NCBI GenBank assembly: GCA_031556065.1
Contig: JAVBTR010000001.1
Coordinates: forward strand, 25,416 to 89,415
From: JAVBTR01 sp031556065
Lineage (GTDB): Bacteria; Bacillota; Clostridia; Christensenellales; Aristaeellaceae
DNA: 64,000 bases
Direction: 5' to 3'
This document shows positions 18,741-28,077 of this stretch, piece after piece. Both the position numbers and the translations under genes were made by a program. Position 1 is the first letter of the stretch, and every line of letters begins with the position of its first letter. Under the pieces are notes generated by a model. It worked only from the letters and a program-made list of their open reading frames with translations, made no database searches and had not been told where the DNA came from.

Positions 18741-20540
18741 TTAGCGCCCCTGTGGATTTCTATTTATTGCCGCAAACCTCTCAATGTTCACTTTGGGCTG
18801 CCGGTTGGGCGAAAGCAGGCCATTAATCTCCTGCATTACATCCGTAAGCTGGGTATAGCAATACCCTTGGCAATAAGGGATTTGGCGAATCCCATCGGTA
18901 ACGCTTTGGAACCTTTTAAAAAAGTCGTCTTCATTATCTACCTTGCCGTTATAACCCCATGTTTCCATGCCATTGAGGTTGCCTTGGGCGCCAATGGTAC
19001 TAAAGGCAATGCCGCCGTACTCTGTGATCATAAACGCTTCTTCGCCAGAGGGTGTTTCCCCCTTGGCATAGGTTAAAAGTCTGGCCCCCACGCCTTTTTC
19101 CATATCTTCCCGATCCGCGAAATGCCCAAGGATGCTTTCCCCATCTGCCGAGTAATCATGCACAGCGCAGATATCCGTCTTAACCTGTTCCCAGCCGTCG
19201 TTGGAAGAGCAAAGCCTTGTGCCATCGGCCGCCTTTGTCAGGCTATAAAGCATGCGGGCCGTATTTTGCTGACGCTGGTCATGGGCAATCTGGTACAGCC
19301 CCCAGCTTTCATTGGCCGGCACCCATGTAATAATGGAGGGATGATTAAAATCGCGGCTAATGAAATCCAGCATGGTATGGGTGGTGTTTTTCACCGCATC
19401 ATCTGAATAATCATAGGCGCTGGGCAATTCACCCCACACCAGCAAGCCCATCTTATCCGCCCAATAATAATACCGCGGGTCTTCAATCTTCTGATGCTTG
19501 CGCGCGCCATTGTACCCCAATTGAAGGGTATATTGAATATCCTGCTTAATTGCCTCGTCACTGGGAGGCGTAAGCAAGGATTCAGGCCAATAGCCCTGAT
19601 CCAGAACCAGCCGTTGATACAAATACTCGTTATTAAGCAAAACCTGGCCGTTATGCACTGCAATTTTGCGCATACCGAAATAAGTGGAAACCACGTCCAT
19701 TTCATCTGTGCCCTGAATCAGGCGCACGCGCAGATCGTACAGGGCAGGGTTGCCCGGCCGCCACAAATGCACCGCATTGCGGTCTGCCCGGCCAATCATG
19801 TCCACCGGAACACGAACCACCCGGTCCTGCATTGTTACTTGAACACTTCGGATCGGTTCCCCCTCAAAAGTGACATCTAGCGAAACCGTTAACGTCTCCT
19901 TAGGCATTTTGTCCAAGGCGATTTCCGCCGTCATGCAGTGCCTGTCGACATCCGGTGTAACATGGATATATTGGATGGCGTATTCCCCCACCGCCTCCAT
20001 GTATACCGTTTGCCAAATACCGCTGCACGGGGTATACCAGCAGCCCATCAGTCCATGGCCCCAATATTGCTTGCCCCGGGGCTGGGCACAATCCTTTGTA
20101 TCTTCAACCCGAAGGCATAAATCGTTGCCATCCTCCCGCAGCGCATAGGTAATATCCAGTGTGAAAGGCGTATATCCGCCCTCATGAGTGCCCACCATCA
20201 CACCGTTTACGAAAACCATTGCCTTGTAATCCACCGCGCCAAAATGTAAAAGGATCCTTTTGCCCCTCATATCCTTAGGAACTGTAATGCCACGGCGGTA
20301 CCAGAGAATCGGATGGATTTCATCGCTTAAGCCAATGCCGCTCATTTCGCTTTGGTAGCAAAAAGGGACCATAATATACCGGTCCAGCTGGGTATTTGGC
20401 TTTTGCCAGCCGCTGCTGAGCCCTTTATCGTCATCGTCGAACCCGAACTCCCATTCCCCGTTTAAATTGCAAAACAACTGCCGTTGAAAGTCAGGTCTTG
20501 GGTGTTCCGGTCTGGGTGTAGCCTTTTCCATTTTCATCAT
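18741..20540 (-). CDS. Glycoside hydrolase family 2 enzyme
   Basis: About 599 residues with the GH2 order: N-terminal jelly-roll (GEWEFGFD, VNGVMVGTHEGGYTPF), immunoglobulin-like domain, then TIM barrel. Catalytic acid/base Glu is in ANESWG (about 410) and nucleophile Glu in ITEYGG (about 506). The family covers beta-galactosidase, beta-glucuronidase and beta-mannosidase; the substrate cannot be chosen here. No signal peptide. AGGAG sits 4 bases before the first and 7 before the second of two consecutive ATG codons (20540 and 20537), so an apparent upstream extension to 20603 is unlikely. It is the first gene after the promoter at 20712-20740. Confidence 0.9.
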   Translation of the reverse strand: MMKMEKATPRPEHPRPDFQRQLFCNLNGEWEFGFDDDDKGLSSGWQKPNTQLDRYIMVPFCYQSEMSGIGLSDEIHPILWYRRGITVPKDMRGKRILLHFGAVDYKAMVFVNGVMVGTHEGGYTPFTLDITYALREDGNDLCLRVEDTKDCAQPRGKQYWGHGLMGCWYTPCSGIWQTVYMEAVGEYAIQYIHVTPDVDRHCMTAEIALDKMPKETLTVSLDVTFEGEPIRSVQVTMQDRVVRVPVDMIGRADRNAVHLWRPGNPALYDLRVRLIQGTDEMDVVSTYFGMRKIAVHNGQVLLNNEYLYQRLVLDQGYWPESLLTPPSDEAIKQDIQYTLQLGYNGARKHQKIEDPRYYYWADKMGLLVWGELPSAYDYSDDAVKNTTHTMLDFISRDFNHPSIITWVPANESWGLYQIAHDQRQQNTARMLYSLTKAADGTRLCSSNDGWEQVKTDICAVHDYSADGESILGHFADREDMEKGVGARLLTYAKGETPSGEEAFMITEYGGIAFSTIGAQGNLNGMETWGYNGKVDNEDDFFKRFQSVTDGIRQIPYCQGYCYTQLTDVMQEINGLLSPNRQPKVNIERFAAINRNPQGR

Positions 20541-20698
20541 CCCGCTCCTATTTATTACAAGTATTTTGTAGCTATGCCTTTCTTTTTTCAACCCATCATC
20601 CAATTATATGGGAACAAAGAGAACCTCCCGCCCTAAAAATAGGAAAAAATATTTATACGCAAAAGCGCCCGCGCTTTAACGTCCTCGGAGTTGTGTTG

Positions 20699-20715
20699 TA
20701 CTATGTTTCACAGTA
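20699..20715. promoter_or_regulatory. Operator-like palindrome overlapping the -10 box
   Basis: TACTATGTTTCACAGTA pairs at 6 of 7 positions around a central TTT and covers the 3' part of the -10 and the start site, where a repressor would block initiation. The ArsR-type regulator encoded immediately upstream is the obvious candidate binder (inference). Confidence 0.6.
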
Positions 20716-20740
20716 TATACTTGTGAAAAAGAGATGTCAA
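20712..20740 (-). promoter_or_regulatory. Sigma-A promoter of the GH2-GH38 operon
   Basis: Leftward TTGACA (20740-20735), 17-base spacer, TATACT (20717-20712). It is ~170 bases before the GH2 start. The leader contains a small GC hairpin (AAAGCG / CGCTTT, 20662-20677). Confidence 0.85.
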
Positions 20741-20801
20741 TAGATTTGCTTCATTCCATTAAACCTGTAGGCCGTTCTTTTTTTACTCCAATTTTCTTGT
20801 T

Positions 20802-21764
20802 TTATATTTCTCTTGAATGGTAGCCTATACGTAAAACAAGACCTTGTTCATAATCGCCAAAATGCTCGCCAAACAAATTAATGCCACCCACATGCTCCGC
20901 ACCCTCATCAATACCAATCTGCACAGAAATATGGCCGTGAGTGGCCAGATTAAGATCATCAATGGTAACCCCGCTGATATATTCCCCTTCGAGATAGGAG
21001 CCCTTTTTGTTGACGCGCCAGGTTTTAAGCAAGCCGTACTGGGTGGATACATCCGACCACCACGAAGGATTAAGCCGTCCTCTGCGTCCGCCGAAATCCC
21101 CTGGGCATGTCCAGGTGCCCAGGCGCTTTTCATTTATATCTACCGCGATATCGCTTTTCCACGGATCCCGGTACATGGGTGCCTCCGAGCAAGCTTCAAA
21201 GGAAAGCTCAAGCCAATCTATTTCCGCCACTTGAAGGTCTAAAAGCGTGGAAAAGCGGTATTCAAGAAAGCCTTGCTTAAACCATATGAGCTGTGCCGCA
21301 AAGCGCCCCGGCAAATAGAAAACCGAGGGGTTATCCATTTCGCCAATGGTAGCATGCTCATCAATGATGCCGCATGTGGCTTTAATTTCCCGGGCCACAC
21401 TATACCCGCCGATGGGCATGTGCAAAGTCAGCACGCTTTCGCCATGTTTTTCAACAGGGACAAAAGCGATCATCAAGCTGTTAAGCCTGCGGCTGCACAC
21501 CTTCATCATTCCGCGGGTGCCCGGCTGGCCTTCTGTTTTAATAACCCCCGCCTCTTCAAGTATGGTAACCGCTAAAGCCGTGGTTGACATAGGAATATCC
21601 AGTGCCACAGAAAGTTCATTCACGCTCATGCTACGGTCCCCCAATTGGCGGAGAATCCGCGCCCTAACAGGAGAGGACAGCGCATGCGCCACCTTGCACA
21701 GGGTATCAATATGATCAATCGATAGTTTCATATGTTTATTGGAACCCATCCCAATCCCATCCAT
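20802..21764 (-). CDS. ArsR-type winged-helix regulator with long C-terminal domain
   Basis: 320 residues. Residues ~18-95 are an ArsR/SmtB winged helix (VAHALSSPVRARILRQLGDR, SVNELSVALDIPMSTTALAV). The remaining ~220 residues are beta-rich and far longer than a normal ~100-residue ArsR protein; no metal-binding Cys pair is seen in the helix region, so a sugar or sugar-derivative ligand is more likely than a metal (inference). GGAAGAG lies 7 bases before the ATG. The gene is upstream of, and co-directional with, the big GH operon, whose promoter lies in the gap between them. Confidence 0.8.
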   Translation of the reverse strand: MDGIGMGSNKHMKLSIDHIDTLCKVAHALSSPVRARILRQLGDRSMSVNELSVALDIPMSTTALAVTILEEAGVIKTEGQPGTRGMMKVCSRRLNSLMIAFVPVEKHGESVLTLHMPIGGYSVAREIKATCGIIDEHATIGEMDNPSVFYLPGRFAAQLIWFKQGFLEYRFSTLLDLQVAEIDWLELSFEACSEAPMYRDPWKSDIAVDINEKRLGTWTCPGDFGGRRGRLNPSWWSDVSTQYGLLKTWRVNKKGSYLEGEYISGVTIDDLNLATHGHISVQIGIDEGAEHVGGINLFGEHFGDYEQGLVLRIGYHSREI

Positions 21765-21851
21765 CTTTTATCTCTTCCTTTTGTTTAAGCGTTTCAGTTA
21801 TTGCCTACCAGTATAGAAGCTGCGCGACATAATTTCAACCTTTCTTTTACT

Positions 21852-21885
21852 AAAAACACCGACAACCCATGTGCCGGTGTTTTAT
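21852..21885 (-). terminator. Intrinsic terminator of the GH127 operon
   Basis: AAACACCG / CGGTGTTT hairpin (21854-21861 and 21875-21882) about 20 bases after the stop of the 790-residue gene, with T runs on both sides, so it can work in both directions. Confidence 0.8.
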
Positions 21886-21903
21886 TTTACGCTATTCTAT
21901 TTC

Positions 21904-24276
21904 CTAAACTATCTCTTTTAATGCCGTAAACGCCAACGCTTCCGTGCCACTTAACATAACGGATACCTGCCGCCACTGATTTAAGCGCCTTATATTCAGG
22001 TAAATTAGGCGGCTTTTAGGGTATCTGTCACCAAGGTTAATGGTCACTCCCCCTTGGCCATAGACAATGCTATTAATATATCCATCGGATAATTCAACAG
22101 CCCAGTCATCAATCAGATCAATATAGCGCATGCCTAATCCATCTTTGGAAAAAACCACCCTTCTTCCGTTTTCGCAGGCAAGCTCGCAGCCCAAGCCCGT
22201 TTCACCAAAGGCAGGATGGTTAATCCGATAAGACGCAGCGGCCTTAAGTGCTCCATAAAAACCTAAGGGGCCTTCGCCGGACATCTGCATGGTAAGCTTG
22301 TTTTTTTCGCCATACTGCATCTTCTTATCATCCAGCACCCAAAGCATCGCGCCTTCGTTTTCTTTGGATTCTTCCCAGCATCCCCCTGCGTTGTACAGGC
22401 TGAATCCCGCCAAATAGGCTCCATAAGCCGCAATGGCCGTCTTGGTGTCCTTGGTTTCGCCCCGAAGCAAGGTATCCATCAGCGGCCATGCCCCAAGCTG
22501 TGTCATGTAGCTGGCGTTCCAAGCGGAATCCCCATGCTGGCGGATATCCACCTGGTATTTATGCCACACCGGATGCCTGCCCCGAGTAGCTAAGTCCGCA
22601 TCGATCACCCGTTTTTTTAGTTGGGCATTTCCGCCCCGCAAGGCATAAGCGTATATGGCTTCAAAAGCAGTGGTATCATATGCCATTTCAGACGCGAAAG
22701 GGTATTCCCGCTGGTTTAAAACAGCCATTTTTTCATCCAGAATCCTTTTAAGCGCCTCCGCTTCCTGGGAAAGCCCTTCCTTCAAAAGCGCTTCTTCCAA
22801 CTGCAACGCATAAGTGCTTTCCCCCATGTTGCCATAGTGGGTAGCCCCTTCTCCCTCCGGGAACATCCAATAGGAAAACATGGCAACAGCATAGCGGTAC
22901 GCTTTTTCGATATACTCTTTAGGCGTTTTAAGGTTTGGATGCATATAATCCCGCGCGATACGGTAAAGAGCGTAATAAATATTGACAACGTGCACATAGT
23001 TATACGCGCGCCATACATCGTCTGCACCGTTTCCGCTCCAGGGTTCAAACATTTCAAACCAAGGTACCATCCGGTGGACGCGGTACCCCGGCTGCTGCGT
23101 TAAGCGGTCCAGAATAAAATCCTGTTCAAAAGCACAAAGCACGCTTATTTCAGCATCGTTTGGCATATAAACATTCTTTTGCGCCAGAAAAACCCCGTTA
23201 ACAAGGCCGATTTCATCACTTCCGCCAGCCATCCAGTTATCATAGGGATTAAACGCCCTGTTCACACGGCGTTTATGGGTTAAATCCCATGCCAGAAGGC
23301 CATGGAAGCAGGGATCCCGAGGATCCGTTTCAAACTGCTTTTCAGCGATAAAAGCAGCCTGCTTTTCGTATATATCACCAATAGCCTCCGTGGCAAAAAA
23401 CGGAAGCCTGGTTTCCCCCTGCCCATCTACCCATTGAAGGCGCACCAACCGCTGACCATAGCCTTGAAAATGGAGCCCGTATACACCCTCGCCAAGGCAA
23501 GTAATCCTATCGCCCTTTTCCAAAGCGATTTCAAATGCCCCTCTGCCACTTTGAACATGCAAAAGGACCTCTGTGCCTTTGGGAATCACCATTCCCGGCA
23601 CCACATCAACCGCAACACCTTTTTGCTCTTTCAGCGCTAGCAAAAGCTCCGATGCATCCATCAAAAAAAACAGAGAAAAGGCATAAACCCGTGTTTCACC
23701 GCTTTGAAGACAATCCCCTTTTTTAGAAAGCTCCAGGGAGTAAGCGCCTTCAAAGCTGGCATCCATTCGGTTGAACTCCAAACCCTTATCCACATAGAAA
23801 TGGCTGATCTGTGTACCAGGCTTGGCAAGCAAAACCAGCATAGGCCCCTGGCCGCAAAGACGCGACCAGGTCACATACGCCCCTTCACCTATCAAACAAA
23901 CGTTACGTAGCACGTTCTTGGTAAAAATATGCTTTTCACCCTTGCGAAAAGCCTGGTCCATCAACAGCGGCAGCCGCAAATAATCCAGCGCCACAGGTGC
24001 AGCCGTTTCGTTTTTCACGGTTATGCGCATGTGAATGGTGTTGTCTTCAACCATAAAGCTGGTCTTGGCATCCAGCCCTGGCGAAGTCAAAACACTTCCC
24101 AACCCTTCATAGCCGCCTTCAAACAAACATGGAAATTCATCCTTCAAAAGCAAAAACTCAGTTTCATCAGGGTCTTCCGCACATCGGATGCGCTGGATTT
24201 TATCCAAGCTTTCGTTCCAGGCAATGATCGGATGCCCATAGCAAGTAGCTTGTTGGCCTAAATTTCCGGTATCCAT
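21904..24276 (-). CDS. 790-residue putative glycan-active protein (DUF5695-like)
   Basis: Large cytoplasmic protein without signal peptide. The N-terminal ~270 residues are beta-rich; the C-terminal ~450 look like an (alpha/alpha) barrel with conserved-looking acidic and aromatic segments (FNPYDNWMAGGSDEIGL, HGDSAWNASYMTQLGAWPL, YNAGGCWEESKENEGAM). This resembles the DUF5695 type of protein found in glycan loci, but I recognise it only weakly and no activity is known to me. Its start lies 19 bases inside the end of the GH127 gene, so the two are translationally coupled and probably act on the same substrate. Confidence 0.6.
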   Translation of the reverse strand: MDTGNLGQQATCYGHPIIAWNESLDKIQRIRCAEDPDETEFLLLKDEFPCLFEGGYEGLGSVLTSPGLDAKTSFMVEDNTIHMRITVKNETAAPVALDYLRLPLLMDQAFRKGEKHIFTKNVLRNVCLIGEGAYVTWSRLCGQGPMLVLLAKPGTQISHFYVDKGLEFNRMDASFEGAYSLELSKKGDCLQSGETRVYAFSLFFLMDASELLLALKEQKGVAVDVVPGMVIPKGTEVLLHVQSGRGAFEIALEKGDRITCLGEGVYGLHFQGYGQRLVRLQWVDGQGETRLPFFATEAIGDIYEKQAAFIAEKQFETDPRDPCFHGLLAWDLTHKRRVNRAFNPYDNWMAGGSDEIGLVNGVFLAQKNVYMPNDAEISVLCAFEQDFILDRLTQQPGYRVHRMVPWFEMFEPWSGNGADDVWRAYNYVHVVNIYYALYRIARDYMHPNLKTPKEYIEKAYRYAVAMFSYWMFPEGEGATHYGNMGESTYALQLEEALLKEGLSQEAEALKRILDEKMAVLNQREYPFASEMAYDTTAFEAIYAYALRGGNAQLKKRVIDADLATRGRHPVWHKYQVDIRQHGDSAWNASYMTQLGAWPLMDTLLRGETKDTKTAIAAYGAYLAGFSLYNAGGCWEESKENEGAMLWVLDDKKMQYGEKNKLTMQMSGEGPLGFYGALKAAASYRINHPAFGETGLGCELACENGRRVVFSKDGLGMRYIDLIDDWAVELSDGYINSIVYGQGGVTINLGDRYPKSRLIYLNIRRLNQWRQVSVMLSGTEALAFTALKEIV

Positions 24277-26168
24277 ACCCTCATATCCTCCGATTGCCTG
24301 TTGGCGAAAGCATAAAAAGGAATCGCCTTAAGCGTTAAATCTTTCATTTCCGGGCGGGCCTCCCCATAGAGCATATCCCCAGCTTCAAGCTGCGCGCCTT
24401 CTACTTCCATAGGCCGCACGCCTCCAAGAAGGGCCGCTTCAAAAGGTTTTATAACCGGCATCGCTTCTTTTTTTACCCGCAAAGCACCAAGAGGGGCGGG
24501 ATTATCGGCCCCTTCAAAGCAATAGACCAGTGGCCCGAAAGCCAAAGCAACGCATCCCGCATCCTGCCTGATAGATGGATGAGCATACTGCTTTCTGGCT
24601 TCCATGGGAAGGGACAGACGTATTTCCGTTTCCCCAGTAAAATCACGGGAAATAACAGCATATCCGTTTTGGGTGATTCCCGCCAACGGCGTCTCAACGC
24701 CGCCGATAGTTAATCTCGCGTTCTTCGCCCAGCCGGGAATGCGGATAGCCAATGTAAACGTTCCATTGCCTTTAATAGAAAAGCACAGTTCTCCATCCCA
24801 GGGATATTGGCTCTCATGGGTTATTTCCACCCCGCCAAAGCCTTCAAAAAAAGTGGTTCCGCCTATGAATTGGTGGATCGCGATGCCGCTTTCGTTTTCT
24901 TCGTAGGCATATTCCGGCAGTGAAGCGATCAGCCGCGCCAGGTTTGGCGGGCAGCAGGCACAGCCAAACCACTTAGGCCGCTGTGGCAACGCATGGACAA
25001 AGCCAGGCTGTTTGCCCGAAAGCCCTGCCACCGTTTCAAGAGGGTTCACATAAAAAAATCGGTCCGCCGTAAGGGACATGCCACTGAGCATGCCATTGTA
25101 CAAAATCCGCTCCATGATATCGGCAATAGCGCCATCCCGCTTAATTTGAAGCATGGCCTTGCCAAAGAACAGCATGGCAATCGCCGCGCAGGTTTCTGCG
25201 TAGGCGCTGTCGTTAGGCAGTTCGTAATCCGACATAAAGGCTTCTCCGTGATGGGTAGCCCCAAAGCTGCCGGTGATGTACATTTTCCTGTTGGCAGCAC
25301 TCTCCCAAAGGGTTTGGGCCGTGTTCAAAAGCGACTCATCCTCTGTCTCCTTGGCCACATATGCTACTGCAGCATAAAGGTACAGCGCCCGAACCGCATG
25401 GCCAACCGCCTCCTTCTGCTGGCGTATGGGTGCCTGACACTGGGCATATTCCCGCCCCAGATCATTTAACCCCTTAAAATGCTCGTCCTTGCCCCGCTTT
25501 TCCCGTTCCATATCAAAATAATAAGGCTGGGTTCCCCGCTCGTCGATAAAGAACTTAGAAAGAGCCAAATACCGCTTTTCGCCAGTGGCCAGGTATAAGC
25601 GGAACAGGGCTAGTTCAATCTCCGGATGCCCCGGATAACCTCTTAGCTTCCCTTCCCCTGGGCCAAATATGGTATCGATATGATCCGCCATGCGGCACAT
25701 GATGTCTAAAAACGTTCTTTTCCCAGTGGCTTCGTAATAGGCCACCGCTCCTTCTATCAAATGTCCGGCGCAATAAAGCTCATGGCATTCTTGCAAATTG
25801 GTCCAGCGCTTACCCGATTCCTTAATCGTATAGTAGGTATTCAAATAACCATCCGGCTGTTGAGCCTTGCCGATAATAGCCACAATCTCATCGATCTTCT
25901 TTTCCAATTGGGCATCAGGGGTGATTTTCAGCTTATATGCCGCCGCTTCGATCCATTTGCCAACGTCGCTGTCCTGAAACACCATGCCATAAAATTCTCC
26001 TTGTTGGAGTCCTGCGGCTACACGAAAGTTATCGATGGCATGACTGGGCGCAGCATCTTGCACCCTATCTTCTAAAAGTTCCAACTGCAAGGGGATCATT
26101 TCGTTTAAAATAAGCCTTATACGGGCAGACCAAAAATCGTTTTTTTTCAAAGGAAGTGTATAGCGCAT
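24258..26168 (-). CDS. GH127 beta-L-arabinofuranosidase
   Basis: 636 residues, the HypBA1-type length. The hallmark is WFGCACCPPNLARL near residue 400, containing the catalytic nucleophile Cys and metal-binding cysteines. The N-terminal (alpha/alpha)6 barrel shows GYLNTYYTIKE, GHLIEGAVAYYEATG and ITGSFGATHHGEAF. It releases beta-L-arabinofuranose, found in plant extensins and pectic side chains. No signal peptide, so intracellular. It starts 7 bases after the permease stop in the second operon. Confidence 0.92.
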   Translation of the reverse strand: MRYTLPLKKNDFWSARIRLILNEMIPLQLELLEDRVQDAAPSHAIDNFRVAAGLQQGEFYGMVFQDSDVGKWIEAAAYKLKITPDAQLEKKIDEIVAIIGKAQQPDGYLNTYYTIKESGKRWTNLQECHELYCAGHLIEGAVAYYEATGKRTFLDIMCRMADHIDTIFGPGEGKLRGYPGHPEIELALFRLYLATGEKRYLALSKFFIDERGTQPYYFDMEREKRGKDEHFKGLNDLGREYAQCQAPIRQQKEAVGHAVRALYLYAAVAYVAKETEDESLLNTAQTLWESAANRKMYITGSFGATHHGEAFMSDYELPNDSAYAETCAAIAMLFFGKAMLQIKRDGAIADIMERILYNGMLSGMSLTADRFFYVNPLETVAGLSGKQPGFVHALPQRPKWFGCACCPPNLARLIASLPEYAYEENESGIAIHQFIGGTTFFEGFGGVEITHESQYPWDGELCFSIKGNGTFTLAIRIPGWAKNARLTIGGVETPLAGITQNGYAVISRDFTGETEIRLSLPMEARKQYAHPSIRQDAGCVALAFGPLVYCFEGADNPAPLGALRVKKEAMPVIKPFEAALLGGVRPMEVEGAQLEAGDMLYGEARPEMKDLTLKAIPFYAFANRQSEDMRVWIPEI

Positions 26169-26175
26169 ACCTTTA

Positions 26176-27063
26176 TCATCCTTTCACGGCACCAAGCATG
26201 ATGCCCTTGGTGAAATATTTTTGCACAAACGGGTAAATGATCAGCATAGGCAGAACACTTACCATAATGATCGCTGCCTGCAACTGCCGCTGATCCACCG
26301 CTTTATCCGATCCATAGGTGCGTTGCACAGCCGAAAGTGCATCCTGAGGCCTGTTTTGGATCAATATCTTCCGTATAACCATGCCAAGCCCCCAGCCTGC
26401 TGGATCGGGCATATATAATAAGTAATCATACCATGCCTGCCAGTGTCCAACGGCAATCCAAAGTCCCACCGTCATTAATACCGGCACCGATAAGGGCAAA
26501 ATGATTTTGTAAAAAATTCGAAAATAACCCGCCCCATCCAAGAAAGCCGATTCCTCCAGATCCGCCGGAAGGGAGCCAAAGAAATTGCGAATAATAAACA
26601 CGTTATACGCTCCGCAAAGCCCAGGTAAAACCACCGCCCAAATGGTATTGGATAGTTTGAGCGTCTGGGTAACCAGCAGGTAGCTTGGGATCAGCCCACC
26701 GCCAAAAAGCATGGTAATCACAAGCATGGTGGTAACACCTTTATTAAGAGGCAAATCCTTTTTAGAAAGGGGATAAGCCATCATGGTTGTTACAACGAGG
26801 CTTAAAAAAGTGCCCAGAACAGTGCGATAAACGGTATTGGCGTAACCACGCCAAAGCTGGGTATAGTTCAAAATAGCTTTATAGCTGCTAAGTTCAAAGG
26901 ATTTAGGGTACCATGCCACGTTAACCGAATAAAGCTGCTCTGTTGTGGAAAGAGAAAGCACAAACTGATTCCAAAACGGAAACGCGCAGATAATGGTAAT
27001 CAGAAGCATAATAAGAATAAGAAGGATATCAAACAGATGGTCCAAGGTTGTTTTCTTGCTCAT
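26176..27063 (-). CDS. Carbohydrate ABC transporter permease (YtcP-like), second operon
   Basis: 295 residues with six membrane helices. The EAA loop is ESAFLDGAGYFRIFYKIILPLS and the C-terminus is the typical FTKGIMLGAVKG. The ATG at 27063 is chosen because AAGGAGG lies 6 bases upstream; an 18-residue extension into the preceding gene has no ribosome site. It lies between the LplB-like permease and GH127. Confidence 0.93.
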   Translation of the reverse strand: MSKKTTLDHLFDILLILIMLLITIICAFPFWNQFVLSLSTTEQLYSVNVAWYPKSFELSSYKAILNYTQLWRGYANTVYRTVLGTFLSLVVTTMMAYPLSKKDLPLNKGVTTMLVITMLFGGGLIPSYLLVTQTLKLSNTIWAVVLPGLCGAYNVFIIRNFFGSLPADLEESAFLDGAGYFRIFYKIILPLSVPVLMTVGLWIAVGHWQAWYDYLLYMPDPAGWGLGMVIRKILIQNRPQDALSAVQRTYGSDKAVDQRQLQAAIIMVSVLPMLIIYPFVQKYFTKGIMLGAVKG

Positions 27064-27073
27064 AGGTGCCTCC

Positions 27074-28021
27074 TTACCACAACGTATAGCTTTCTTTATT
27101 AATGGCTTTAGCAGCAAAATTCGTTACCAGCATCAATACCAGCGCGATAACGGATTTAAAAAGCCCAATAGCGGTAGAAAGGCTGTAGCTCCTGTCCTGC
27201 ACGCCAATATTGTATACGTAAGTATCGATAATGTCCGAAACGCTTGATACGGCGGAATTACTCATGTTAAAGATTTGGTCAAACCCGGCGTTTAAAATAC
27301 CGGACATGGAGAGAATTAATTGAATGGTGATGATCGGTACCAGGTTTGGCAGGGTAATATACCAAATCCGCCTTAGCCTTCCCGCACCGTCAATGGCTGC
27401 AGCCTCATACTGTTGGGGATCGATAGCCGAAAGAGAAGCAAAATAAATGATAGACGCCCAGCCAAACCCCTTCCAGATGTCCGTTATCACAAGCAATGCC
27501 CTGAAGGTGTCCTTCTTGGCCATCCACATGGTTCTTTGACCGCCCAATGCTTCAACCAGCGCGTTTACCGGGCCATTTAAAGATGTCATATCGATAATAA
27601 TCCCGGCCATAATCACCCAGGAAATGAAGTGGGGCAGGTAGGAACAGGTTTGAACCATGGACCTGAAACGCCGTCCCGGGGTTTCATTAAGCAATATGGC
27701 AAAGATAATCGGCGGAAAAAAGCCGCACACCAACTTTGAAAGGCTGATAATAAGCGTGTTTTCCACCACTGTCCAAAATGTTTTGCTGGCAAACATTTTT
27801 TCAAAATATTGAAACCCAACCCAAGGGCTGCCCATGATCCCCAGCTTTAGCTTGAAATCCTTAAAAGCCAGCGTAACACCATACATGGGCATATAGTGAA
27901 AGATAATATAGTAGATAATGCCGGGAATCAGCATCAGCAAAAGCACTCTATATTTTTTCACCCGGTAGATAAAACTGCGGTGCGCAAGGGAGCGCTCCTT
28001 CGTCTTGACAACCGTACTCAT
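27074..28021 (-). CDS. Carbohydrate ABC transporter permease (LplB-like), second operon
   Basis: 315 residues. Contains the LplB hallmark YMPMYGVTLAFKDFKLK and the EAA loop YEAAAIDGAGRLRRIWYITLP. AGGAGAG lies 7 bases before the ATG and directly abuts the T run of the attenuator upstream. Confidence 0.94.
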   Translation of the reverse strand: MSTVVKTKERSLAHRSFIYRVKKYRVLLLMLIPGIIYYIIFHYMPMYGVTLAFKDFKLKLGIMGSPWVGFQYFEKMFASKTFWTVVENTLIISLSKLVCGFFPPIIFAILLNETPGRRFRSMVQTCSYLPHFISWVIMAGIIIDMTSLNGPVNALVEALGGQRTMWMAKKDTFRALLVITDIWKGFGWASIIYFASLSAIDPQQYEAAAIDGAGRLRRIWYITLPNLVPIITIQLILSMSGILNAGFDQIFNMSNSAVSSVSDIIDTYVYNIGVQDRSYSLSTAIGLFKSVIALVLMLVTNFAAKAINKESYTLW

Positions 28022-28035
28022 CCGTCATCTCTCCT

Positions 28036-28061
28036 AAAAAAGGGAGGGCGGTTGCCCTCCC
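28036..28061 (-). terminator. Partial terminator between binding protein and permease
   Basis: Perfect GGGAGGGC / GCCCTCCC stem (28042-28049, 28054-28061) with a four-base loop, followed leftward by six T residues and then at once by the permease ribosome site. Its place inside the operon fits an attenuator giving more binding protein than permease. Confidence 0.85.
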
Positions 28062-28077
28062 CGTAAAAATGTTGACG

